From Lojkania enalia (taxonomy: Eukaryota > Ascomycota > Dothideomycetes > Pleosporales), in assembly GCA_010094045.1 (NCBI GenBank), contig ML986618.1:291649-355648 (forward strand): a DNA stretch of 64,000 nucleotides, given 5' to 3'. Within the stretch, counting starts at the first letter, position 1. The number at the start of each line of letters is the position of its first letter. The position numbers were made by a program, and so were the translations under genes. Below are positions 49,736 to 61,400 of the stretch, piece by piece. The notes under the pieces were generated by a model. It ran no database searches. It saw nothing but the letters and a program-made list of their open reading frames with translations, and had not been told where the DNA came from.

Positions 49736-49854
49736 TGTGGTGACCCAGGGAGGGATATGAGGAACTGAACTGATTGATTGAGGATGGCCAGCAGGCCATA
49801 TTTATGTACATAGAAAAAAGGGTATATCGGCTGATATCCGGCGTGATTTGATAT
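49736..49854 (-). mobile_element. LTR family B, second copy, interrupted by copia
   Basis: The inverted sequence matches the solo LTR at 25075-25278: TGTGGTGA, agggaggg, atgaggaactgaactg, gatggccagc, catatttatgtacat and gctgatatcc appear in the same order. A short internal gap follows TGTGGTGA. The copia element inserted inside the gatat-rich part. The far end may be the taaca at about 55100-55104, after an internal loss; this is inference. Confidence 0.7.
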
Positions 49855-52800
49855 TGTTGGACGGCAGATGCCAGTCACGTGTTAGTTACCTTCACCTGCC
49901 GGCAGAAGCTCGGTAGGTTGCTAGCGCGCATGTGTATATAGTCGAGTATACTTACTAGTTAATATAATAAGCTTGCAATCAACCCTTACTATATAATAGG
50001 TTATAACCCCGTGTCTGCGCTCCGCCGTACGCTTAATCGAATTTAATATTCTTATTAAGCTAGGTGTTAGTACTATAACTTAATACAGCTTTACTAAATC
50101 CAAACTTCCTACTACAATAAAAAGGGCGAAAAACGCGTCTATTACCGCGACTTAAAAAGTCAGCGAATATAGCTGCAAGATTAGTTGACCGAATTGTTAT
50201 ATTAAATAATAATAGCAAAAACTTTATATAATGGAACCTTATCTTATATACTATTATAGACGCCTAGGACGCACGTAAGATCTTAGTTAGAACTAAGAAA
50301 AAACCTACAATCAGCGTTAACTTATACCTACTATTACCTACTCTATTAGCAGCTTTAGTAAATTAAGAAGCCTACTAAATATATAACAGCTAGATTATAG
50401 TAATATAAGCGTAATATAGTCTGCTTGATTAGAAAGTAAAGTAGGAGAAGAAAGCCCACACAGAATAACCATAAAAAGATAGCTATCTCTACTAAGTTAT
50501 TATTAACTCTATAGAATAGTCTTATATTAAAGCGCTATAAGATATAATATTAGCGGCTACTTAATATCAGATTATTAGAGATTAATTCTAATAGAAAGGA
50601 TTTAATAAGAAGTTATCTACTTAAGTTAACTATATTAGCCTAAAAGTATATAATTACGCGAGCGCTTGAGTATTTATAGAGAAATATTAGATAAACTAAA
50701 TTAAGCTTTACTAGTTTAATATAATTATTCCTAACTAGTTTAATATATACTAATTCCTTTAGGCGATTAAATAAGTATTATCTAACTATATAACTACTTA
50801 ATAATATAACCTTTAAAATAGTATCGAGCTTAATATCTAGAAAATAATTTATAAGATTACTAACGAAGCTTATTACTATAATAGAATCTCTATTACTTTT
50901 ACTATAAAATATAAGAAGGACTTAACTAGTAAGAATTCTAGCTTAAATAAGAATAAGAAGAAGACGATAGATAGAAACGATAACTCGACTCGAAATTAAT
51001 ACCAACTCTATAGCTACTATAAAATATACTATCTAGGTGGTAAAGAAAACTACTATAAAAAGCATCTAGAGAAAGTACCTCTATAGTTTAAGAAGAATAG
51101 GTAGAATACTTAGTTAAACGAATAATAGTCGACCGAAGCTATAAAGGTAATATTAGCCTATTTAAGCTATATAAGCTTAATAGTATTTATAATAATCTAA
51201 CAATCTCTATCTACCTTAATTAGTAATAAGCTAGTTAAGCTTTACTATTATACGGATGTATATAATTAAATTATTCTTAATATAGGTACAGATAAGTATA
51301 TATTTAATAACCGAGTTTAATTCCTTAATTACTAACCCCTTAATATTATAGGAGTTATATAAATAGGGGGTAGAGGTATAAAAGTACTTAGTTATAGTAC
51401 AGCTTATATAGAAGTTATATAATCTAATAGAATAACTTATCGGATTACTCTCTTAAATATACTATACTCGTTAGATATATTTATTAATATAGTCTTCTAT
51501 TTATAACTATAAGAGAAAGGTATATACTATTATAGCTGGAACTAAATAATTAAATAGGGCGAGATATAGGAAGAAGTCGTATATATTCTAGAGATTAATA
51601 GTCTACTATATTTCCTCGAAGTAGATATACTAGAGGATACTATAAAGGTGCTGGCGCTAGCTTTAGCTTACTAGTATTATAAGTAGGAGAACTAGTTCTT
51701 AAAGTAGAAGATATCTCTCTAAGAGTTTTATAATATATTTAACTATATTAACTTAGACGACTTTAAAATATTAGCTAAAATTATTAATAGTATAATACTT
51801 ATAAATTTTAAGAATTTTAACTATAAGGTTTACGCGTAAGCTAAAGCTAAAAAAGATATTTTAAGACGTATTATATAGCGCGCTCTAGTACCTCTTAATA
51901 TAGTTTATATAGATATTATTAGTCCAGTCTTTCTAGAAGGGATATAGTATGAGAAGTATTAGCTACTCCTTACCAACGATTTTACTTAATATTACTGGAT
52001 CTATTCTACTAGTAGTAAAGTAGAATATAGAGCTAAGCTAGAAGAGTTCTATAATATAATTAAAACGCAATATAATTAGACTATAAAAGTCTATTATCTT
52101 AATAATAATCTAGCTCTAATTAATAAGAGAATAAGACGTATAATAGTATTAGATAGAGCTAGATTTAAACTATTAACTTTATATACTACTTACTAGAATA
52201 GGTATATAGAAATTAGTAATAAACTTACTTAGAAACGTATATAATCTATATTCCTAATATTAAATATACTATAGAGATTTTAGCTATTTACTATTTAGTA
52301 TGTAGTATAGTTACTTAATTACTCGCTTACTAAGATCTTACTAAAGAGTATAACACCTTATTATATAATATAATAATTTAAAGGATTTCTAAATAAAATA
52401 CTAAATATATATAACTATAGGCTATTTAGAGTTATAAGCTATATCTAGATACCCTAGAAGAGCTATATTAAGAGTTATAAATTCGACGCGTGCTTATAGA
52501 AAGAATATCTTCTATATATAGAAGGCTTATAAATCTATTATATATAGATTTCTAAGATAAATAAAATTAAATATATAAGTAGCATTTATTTTATTAATTC
52601 TTAGTATTATATTACTAAGTAATCTAGACCTTGACCTATATAATTTAAGTAATCTGATTAACCTCTATATATTAAAGTCCCTCTACCTATAGTTCTAAAA
52701 TACTAGCAATTCTTACCTAAATTAGTACTACCTATACTAAGCGAAGGTATATTAATAGAGGATTCCTATTTAGGAGGTAGAGGTAATAAAGCTTAAGAAG

Positions 52801-55090
52801 TTAAAGAAGCTTAAAAAGAAGCTTAAGAAGAAGTTTAAGAAGAAGTTTAAGAAGAAGCTTAAGAAGAAGTCTAAAATAACGCCTTCTATAAAGCTTAGGA
52901 TAATTTATAAGATAATCTATCTAAGATAGAATATTAAATCGAATTTCTATTATAATAGTAACTAGACCCTCCGCGCTAAAAATATAAAAGGAAATCTACT
53001 CTACTATCTAAGTAATAGCGATATAGTACTTACGAGAGAAAAGAAACTAATAAATCTATTTAGTATAAAGAGGCAATTAAAAAGAAGAAGGCACGAAATA
53101 TAATAAAAGTAAATCTATAGGTTAATTTTATATTATTACTCTAGTATAGTTTAACTTTCTATACTAAAGCCCGCCTAATACTTTAATATAATTAAAAGAA
53201 GGTTCTATATACTTATATTAAAGCTATATACCTAGTAAGTTAGCGGTATAATAAGGATAGAGTAAAGCTACTACCTAAGCTTTAAAATATAAAGGAAGCA
53301 GTATGCTATTTATTTGTAAAAGACTAGTACTCTACTAAGAATATAGAATATAGCTTATATAAAGAAAATAATATATAGACGATAGTTAAGTGAGAAGACT
53401 ATAAATTAATACTTTTACCAACTTATTAGGTATATATATATAAGTTTAATACTGCCGGCAAGCTTATATAATATAAAGTATAGCTAGTTGTTAGTAGTAA
53501 TTATTAAAAGAAAGATTTTCTCCTAGAAACCTACTTAGTAGTCGCTTAATCGACTACTATTAAACTTATACTAGCTTTTATTACTGCTCTCGACCTTAAA
53601 TATAAGTAGCTTAATGTTATTACAGCTTTTCTTAATAGCCGACTTAATAAGAATAAGGAGGTCTATATTTACCTACTAGATAGCAAATATATTAAGCTTA
53701 ATAAAGTTATATATAGTCTAAGATACTCTTCTTACCTCTAGTATAAGAAGCTTTAGTAATATCTAAATTTAATTTAGTATTTTACAATCTCTACTAATCT
53801 ATATATTTTTATTAATAAAGAGATAGGTAATATTATTCTTATCTATATAGATAATCTAATCTTAGTTATAAGGAATATAAAATAGATAGCTAAGCTGAAA
53901 GCTTAATTAATAAATAAATATAAATGTTGAGATCTAGGCCCTATTAACTACTATCTTAATATAGCTATATACCGCGACCGAGTTAACTGCTTAATAGAAA
54001 TCTTAATAGAAGCCTATATTAATAGGCTAGTAGAAGATCTATACTAAGAGCACCTGCCTTATTACTATATTCTATTCTATCCGTTAGTTATTAGCCTGAC
54101 TAAATAATTAAAAGATAATCCTACGCCTGAAAACCTAGTTAAGTACTACTAATTAATTATTAGTAAGCTGCTCTATCTTACCTATCTTATCTAACCTAAT
54201 ATCGTCTTTTATATAGTATATCTAGGTTAATATATTAGTAATCCTTAAAAAGAGTATCTTAATACTATATTTAATATTATTAACTATCTAAAGATAAATA
54301 AGAACCTTATATTATAATTCTAAATACTAAAGGAACTAAATAATCTAGATATTTCTATCTTCTTATATATAGATCTAAATACTAAGCAGTAAGGCCTTAA
54401 TCTTAAAAGATACTTAGATTCTTCCTTCGTAGATGCTAATAATTAGAAATCAACTTCTAGATATATCTTTATATTCTATAGGGGCCTAATTTACTATAAA
54501 TTATCTAAGTAGAAGCTAGTTACAACTTTTACAATTAAAGCTAAATATATAGAGCTAACGTAGGCTATAAAAGAGGTATTTTAGCTTTGCTAACTACTAT
54601 AAGATTTTAGATATACTAACTCTAAGTCTTCTTTAATTTATATCTTTAGAGATAATTAACTATCTATTAAACTAGCTTATTTAGAGGGCTACTATACGAG
54701 GTTAAAGTATATTAACATCTACTACTACTATATTTAGGAGTAAGTAGCGTCTAAAAAGTTTAAACTAAACTATATCTCTATAACTTAAATAGTTGCTAAT
54801 AGTTTTACTAAGCTATTAGCTAGTTAATATTACTAAGAGTTTATTAAAATAATTAGGTTTTAAAAGGCTAAGTTACTCTAGAAGTAGCTAGGTATATATT
54901 AGCTATATAATACTATACTTCTACCTCTAGCGTAAGGTAGGAGGTATATTAGATAGTAGATACTAGTTATATATTAGTTACCTTTACCTACTAGTAGAAG
55001 CTTAGTAGGTTGCTAGCGCGTATATATATATAGTCGAGCATATTTACTAGTTAATATAATAAGCTTATAATTAACCCTTACCGTGTAATA
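49855..55090 (+). mobile_element. Complete but inactive Ty1/copia retrotransposon
   Basis: The two LTRs are both 144 bp (49855-49998, beginning TGTTGG; 54947-55090). They bound a 5236-bp element flanked by gatat on both sides (49850-49854, 55091-55095). A primer-binding-like ggttataacc follows the 5' LTR, and a purine tract (aaggtaggaggta) precedes the 3' LTR. With stops ignored, the plus strand reads in copia order. A CCHC-like Gag remnant lies near 51000. Integrase near 51900-52000 reads DIISPVFLEG, then LLLTNDFT. Reverse transcriptase near 53400-53900 reads VITAFLNSRL and IDNLILV. RNase H near 54440-54560 reads STSRYIF and TIKAKYIEL. Every domain is broken by many TAA/TAG codons from C-to-T/G-to-A changes, as RIP makes. 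It cannot encode functional products. Confidence 0.93.
52785..52875 (+). repeat. Lys-codon-rich tandem tract inside copia
   Basis: Repeats of the type aagaagctt/aagaagttt about every 9-15 bp encode a run of Lys with interspersed Leu/Phe between the integrase and reverse-transcriptase regions of the copia relic. This probably reflects a basic linker in the original polyprotein, expanded or homogenised as DNA. Confidence 0.75.
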
Positions 55091-55095
55091 GATAT

Positions 55096-55889
55096 TATAT
55101 AACAGTATCCTATATAACCTACAACTAGATAACTTACTATTATATAATATTAGGAAATCGTACTTAGTAGATTTGCTAAATCCCTAATATAAACTATATT
55201 ACCCCTCTTCTTCTCCTAGACAGCTTTAATAGCGAAGGAGAAGCTGCGTCTAAAAAAAAAATAAAGGTAAATAGTATAAGTAGGAGGGGATAGAGATTAT
55301 ATAGGGTGGTATAGATAGATATATTAATAGTATACTATAGTGTTCTCTTAACCTCTCGGTTAAGGTACGGCGGGGGAATATATAGTATATAAGACTGTTT
55401 AGTTAAGGGCTATACAGCTGACTAGGCACATAACTTAAGCTTATATACCCCCCTTAAGTTGGAACGTGTTCGAATCTAATATAATAAATAAGGGAATAGT
55501 AAAAAGATGTGTAAAAGAATGTAAAAAAGATATAATCTAGTATAGCCTAGCCTTATAAAAACCTTAAAACCTAGTAGGATAAAATTAGATAAAAGAGTAT
55601 TAGTAAATTAAAAAGAAAATAAATATTTAGCTATAAGCTATATATAACTATAAGTCTTTCGAACTTATAGTAATTATATATAGCTATTAGCTATAATATA
55701 GTTTATAAGCGTACTATTAGTATAAGTATATTATTAACCTTACTAACTTTCTATACTTAAAAAGCTAATATATATTATAAATAAGCGGCCTATATAAGTA
55801 AACGGTCTATTCTATTATTAAAACGTAATATTTAAGCTTTTAATAATAATATAACGATAAAATAATAAGAATATAGTCTAAAATAAGAA
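55096..55889. other. AT-rich RIP-affected spacer with repeat C copy 2 and an inverted repeat
   Basis: Positions 55277-55475 align with 34400-34605 (interspersed repeat C) but carry many more A/T changes. Positions 55628-55655 and 55663-55695 are near-perfect inverted arms around ctttcga, based on tagctata words. No coding content was recognised. Confidence 0.6.
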
Positions 55890-56269
55890 TTAAGTAAATT
55901 TAACTTTTTAACTATTAAAAGAAGCTAAATAAATAGTAAAAGATATACTACTTTAATATTTAATATAATTTAAATAACTATATACTAATAATATACTAGA
56001 ATTTACTTATAGTATAATTATAAGTCTAATTTAAAGAGACTAATAAAATTTAAAAAGGAGGTTATTATTTAATATATATTTAACCTAGATTTATAAGAAT
56101 TTATATCTACTTTAACTACTATATAAAATATATTTGATAATTTACTTACTAAATATAATATAAACTAGATTAGTATATATTAGTTTAGAAATTTTATTAA
56201 ATATACTTCTAAATTTAAAATATATTTAAATTAGTTTTATAATTACTAGAAAGTTCTATATAAAAATCC
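55890..56269 (+). pseudogene. Fot1/pogo-like transposase relic, N-terminal part
   Basis: Reading through stops, the plus strand resembles the N-terminal DNA-binding helix-turn-helix region of Fot1/pogo transposases. KFKKEVII, YIFNLDLQEF, NIFDNLLTKYN, FRNFIKYTSKFKIYLN and YQKVLYKNP occur in family order. The sequence is cut after the last block, where an LTR-like sequence begins at 56270. It is heavily RIP-mutated with many stops; only the N-terminal part is seen. Confidence 0.7.
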
Positions 56270-56380
56270 TAATATAATAATATAAGGAAATCGTTCTATA
56301 AAAAGCTTTATATATAATCTTATTCTACCTCTAGCTCTACTCCTTTTTCTATCTATATATAGTTATAGGCTGGTAGATAA
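56270..56380 (+). mobile_element. Decayed gypsy LTR fragment
   Basis: This aligns with the start of the LTR at 58404: aaatcgttctataaaaagc matches aaatcgttccacgaaaagc, followed by ctttatata, the ctctagctctactcc / cccccagttctacccc pair and tatatagttata. The copy shows the RIP-type C-to-T/G-to-A state. It abuts the pogo relic at 56269, suggesting insertion into it. The right end is lost in low-complexity sequence. Confidence 0.65.
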
Positions 56381-57339
56381 GTATAAGTTAAGTTAGGGTT
56401 AGGATCTTATATAAGTAGGGTAGAGTTAAGGTTAGAGTCTTACTAATTAGCCTAGAGTATAGGTAGGGTTAAGATAGCTGTTTAGTAATAGGGTATAGGT
56501 TAAGGTAGAGTTATATAGACTAGATTTTCTTAGAGTCTAACTAATTAATATACTTTAGAAAGTAGCTTAGTAAGAGTATATATAGTATAATATTCTAGGG
56601 CTTTATTATAGCTATTTATTATAGATTAAGCTAATCTTACTTTATTAAATTCTAGGGCAGTATACTATAGTATATTATAGACTATAATAGTATACTCTTT
56701 AACTATTAATCTTATATAGCTTAATCTAATATAATAATATATTTATAATAGTAATTTATTATATAAACTATAGAGGTTTATAAATTTCTCAATAAATATA
56801 CTTTCGCGGCAGCTTCTTATTAGTAATAGTACTAGAATTAATATTCTTCTAGTTAATCTTCTAGTTAATCTCTAGTTCTTTATTATATACCTAGACTAGA
56901 AGTTTAAAGAAATCTATAACCTTATTAGTATTATAAAAAGGGCTTAGCTTACTAGTATTCTAGACTTTTATAGTCTAGTATACCTCTTTAGTATAATAGT
57001 TCTCTCTGTTTATTATATATTTTAGAAATATAATATCTCGGATTCTCTATATAGTAAGGTAATATCTTCTATCTCTAATTATATCTCTAGTAGTATTAAA
57101 AATCTATTTAATACTAACTCTTATAATCTATATTAGAAGAATATCTTTTATAACCTAAGTAAGCTGCGGATACTAATATTTATTTACTCTCTACTAGTCT
57201 AATATATTAAAGTTACAACCTTAAATAGAAGGTATAATATATAGTATAAGCAAGCTAATTACCTAAACGAGCTGATTATAATACTAAGACTATACTAAAA
57301 TCGTAACTACTTTTCGTAAAATATTATACTTTCTTATAT
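56381..57339. other. RIP-affected AT-rich stretch, unassigned
   Basis: About 1 kb of TA-rich sequence with repeated gttaggg/gagttaagg words near 56390-56510. No family was recognised; it is probably old transposon sequence. Confidence 0.5.
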
Positions 57340-58403
57340 TCTATCGTACTATATAGTATAGTAGCCTATTCTTCTATATCTATAGTATTATTTTTACACG
57401 TCCGCGAGTTATATTTAACCTCGTTATACTACTTATAGCGCCTTTAAGTTAGCTAGTCTCTATTAACGCGCGCCTTCTTCCTACCCTTTTTCTTATTAGT
57501 ATAAGTACTAAACTCTTTTAGAGTAGTTAATTAAGCGCCTTCTTTAATTATTAGATTACCTTCCTTTTATATATACTTTCTTTTATATAATTAATATTAT
57601 ATAGCAGCCTTATTAACTATTTAAAGTTTAGTAACCTAAGCGTATAATAGTACGTTTTTATATATTATATATATAGTACCCTTTATAAACTATTTAAACG
57701 CTTCTACTATTAAAGTAGATAAACTATCTAAATACTTTTAAACTCTTAATCGAACGTATATAGATTAAGACCTAAATTTAATAGGATTACTTAGTATTTT
57801 TAACTCCTAAGGGGTATCTTTAACTATAAAAGGTATTAGTATATATAGTTAAACTTTAAGCTTTAATAGTACTATATCTAAATTAAATAGAACTAGACTA
57901 GCGCCTCGAAAACTATTTAGGATATTATTCTTCGTAATTACTACATTAAAAGCTGCTTTAAAATAGGATAAGAACTCGATTTTTATAATATAGTTAATAT
58001 AACCGCGTATTAGCTACTCGACTTAGCACCTGTATATAGTCTTTAAAGGTAAGAAATAATCTATATCTAGTAGCTGTAGTAGGTATAATAAATATAAAAG
58101 TATATAGAGAATAATAATATTCTTTTCCTTATAGAGCTACCTGAATTTAAGTAAGTTATAGCTCTTATAGCCGTCGAGAATTAGTAATTAATACGTACTA
58201 ATAGTATAATCCTTTATATATATGTTAAAGTACTTTAACTACTTAATACTAATATTATTTATCGTCTAGCTGTTATTAGTAACCTATATAACCTAGGTTA
58301 GTAGAATATTATCTTCTTTATACTATATAAAAAGGTGGTAGGTACCTATAAAGATAATAAAAAGTAGTATTATCTATCCTATTACGTTAATATCCTAGAT
58401 AAC
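57340..58403 (-). pseudogene. Fot1/pogo-like transposase relic, DDE and C-terminal part
   Basis: Read on the minus strand with stops ignored, this gives a pogo-type DDE transposase. VI-DINVIG and FIIFIGTYHL come first, then LLILDGYKSYNLLKF (the DGHGSH-equivalent block) and LLQLLDIDYFLPLKTIY. IEFLSYFKAAFNVVITKNN and SFRGASLVLFNLDIVLLKL follow, with a basic tail. The order and spacing match Fot1-like elements. Its N-terminal part is missing because the gypsy LTR begins exactly at 58404, so the gypsy element inserted into this transposon. Many stops show it is inactive. Confidence 0.78.
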
Positions 58404-61400
58404 TGTTGTAACAATGCAAAGAAATCGTTCCACGAAAAGCTTTATATACAACCTTATCCTAAAGCTTTTCGCTTATCTTATCCTACCCCCAGTTCTACCC
58501 CTTTTCCCTTCCGTATATAGTTGTATACTCCCTTATAAGTAGCTTGGTAGTTCTTCTATATCCTTTCGTACAAGGCCTATAGGTCTTAATAGAATTCCTA
58601 GGTCCCTAATCCCCCACGCACTCTTATATGCCTCTAAGTGGATTCGTGCTATATTCGGACCCATTATCTTACCTGTGCCGTTACATTATATAGAAGAACT
58701 TAATACTACTAGTAACGGCCTCTTTAATAATATTATATCGATTGTTTATTTAAATACGTCTAAGTCTAAGATACGCCTAATTTAGTTTAGGTTATAATAC
58801 TTATATACTATTACATTAAATTATTTAGTTACCTAGACAGGATCTTAAAAACCTCCTATTAACCGAAGCCTTTAGGTTTGGAACTTCCTATCTTCTACGA
58901 TTAGGATTGCCTTTAGAAAAGCCGCGTAGAGTGCGCCTAGGTAGAAACTTAAAGACTACTAATAACCCATCAGAATCGGAGGCAACCGCTGATATCTGAC
59001 TATAATTCACCTTCTAATTCCTATACTAGAACTGATATACGCGCAAGTTATAGTAAGAGTAAGCTTCTATCTACGCGTGTAGAACAACCGTTACCTCCTA
59101 TAAGGGGCCCTACGACAGGCGGACCCCTCTCTACAGGGCCTGTAATAAAGAACCTATCTAATTTAGAGGGAAATTGGAGTAAATTAACCCTTAAGAAATA
59201 AATCGCAATTTTATAGGAGGAGATTATATGCTTAACACAATAGAGAACTATTAGTCCTAATTAACCTCTGTAAACCACTAAATCAGAACTAATAATACGC
59301 TAAAAAACTTTTGCAACTCCCCTAGTAAGAAACCTCTCGGCCACCCCTAAGCCCCCTTAAGCCTACCTTATTAAACGCACGCCTAAGATTAAAAGCCTTA
59401 TAGATGGTAGCAAACCTATATTTAAATAATAGCGAGTCTCGATTCTAAACCAACTCGAGATTAATATAGATTACTATCCGATAGAGTATACACACATAGT
59501 ATTAGTATAAGGATATACCTCTGGTACTGCGAAAGGGTATCTAGAGCTAAAATACCTAGCTAAATCGGACTAGTATTAGTTTAAGAATACTGAAGAAATG
59601 ATTTCGCTTCTACGATCGTATTTTATTATAGGTAATAAAGAGATAGAGGCACGACAGGCGTTTTAGGTTCTAAGGATGAATAAGGGAGAAGCGTTCCCAA
59701 CTTTTAAAGCTCGCTTTATTAGTACAGCTATTAGGGGATCCGTACCCCAATCTAAGTGGTTCTTCTACCTATAGAATAAGATTCTCCCCAGCCTAAGGAT
59801 ATTAAACCTTAGCTTTAAGCTTATATAGAAAGGCTCCTTTAACGCTATAGTCGCCTACTTAACAGCCTACAATATAGAAAGGAGGAGCGTTCCTAACCTC
59901 TTAGAATAAACTGTCAGCCTATAGGTTGCAGCTAAAACAAATTTAGATTAGTACCGGAAGGCTTCTAAGAGTTTATCTAAGGTAACCTATAATCTGATAC
60001 TACCCTAATCTACCCTAGTATTAATACCTCGTTCTACTACAATCGCTTCTTAATAACCCAGCAAGACTCCCGCACCTAAAAGGTATACAACTTTAGATAA
60101 TTACTACAATTATAGTAAACTAGGACACTTTACGAACGAATATATAGTCTTTAGAGTATAAGAGATAGAGGTTAAATAAAAGAAGATTAAGGAAGAAGAG
60201 TTTCTAGACGTAAATAAGTACCACTTAAATAGTTCTCGGGTGGGAAATAGAGACGCCTGGGAAAACTCTCCATCCTAGGCTTAAGTAAGTACGACTTATC
60301 AAATATCGATTTATCGTATTTATTTGGAGGAAAGTACTTCCGAATCCCCACCATTCTATATTTAAAAGGTATTGGTGTACAACTAAACGCCCTTGTTAAT
60401 ACTAGTACCTAAGGCTTCCTGTTCCTCAATTCTATAGTAGCTAGATTACTCTCCTAAGCCCTATATATGTTGATACAGCGCTTACCCTTTAAAATCACTG
60501 TTAAAGGTTTTCAGGACCGAATCTAAACCCTAGTTAATTAGTATATCTACTTACACCTGTGAATTAATAGGAGAACTATCTAAAACTGCCTATTTATTAT
60601 TATAGATCTAAGTATTTAGGATTGTATTATTAGTATTAAATAGTTACGTTGTTTTCAACTCCTGCTAGATACAGATAAGAATTGGATTATATAGCCCTCT
60701 AAGTATCCTGCCACTTATAATCCTTCACCTCCTCTTCTTATATAATTAACTCAGCCAGCACGCGATAAGAAAGTAGAACTAGATATCTAGCGACGCGACG
60801 CTCTATAGGAAAAAGACTAGTATTAGCAGTCCTACAGTTCAACTATCCATCGTATTAAGGGTCTACTAAGACTACTAAAACTATATTAGTTTCTTATAGC
60901 CTATAGTCTAAACAAGCTCGGAGCTCCTGCACGCCCGTATAAAATAAAGTTTAAACCCGATCCGAAGAAAGTCTATTCTTCTATTATTACTCTTATTTTA
61001 GCTAATACTTTCTACTTTAACATAAAGAGGAAAGAGAACGAGTTTTTCTCTACGTCTCTATACGAAATCGAGCAGCTGATTAAAGACAAGCAAGCTCTAG
61101 AGCTGGAAGATAAGGCTGAAAATAAAGTACTAGTAAATCTCTAATTGCTATCCAAATACTATAGGTATTAGAATATATTTAGCAAAACTGCAGCTTATTA
61201 ATTACTAGAATACTGCCCTTACAATTATAAGATTGTTCTTATAGAACCTCTCCCTAATAGTTACAGCCCGTTATATAAGTAGAATATTAAGGAGCTAGAG
61301 GTAACTAAGAAGTATATTATGGATAATCTACGGTATAGGTATATTAAGTAGAGTCGGAGCTCTTTTATATCTCCAATCCTTTATGTCTATAAACTTAATA

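Noticed and set aside
49578..49760. 60-codon open frame on +
   Set aside because: Its end overlaps the family B LTR copy and it has no family features.
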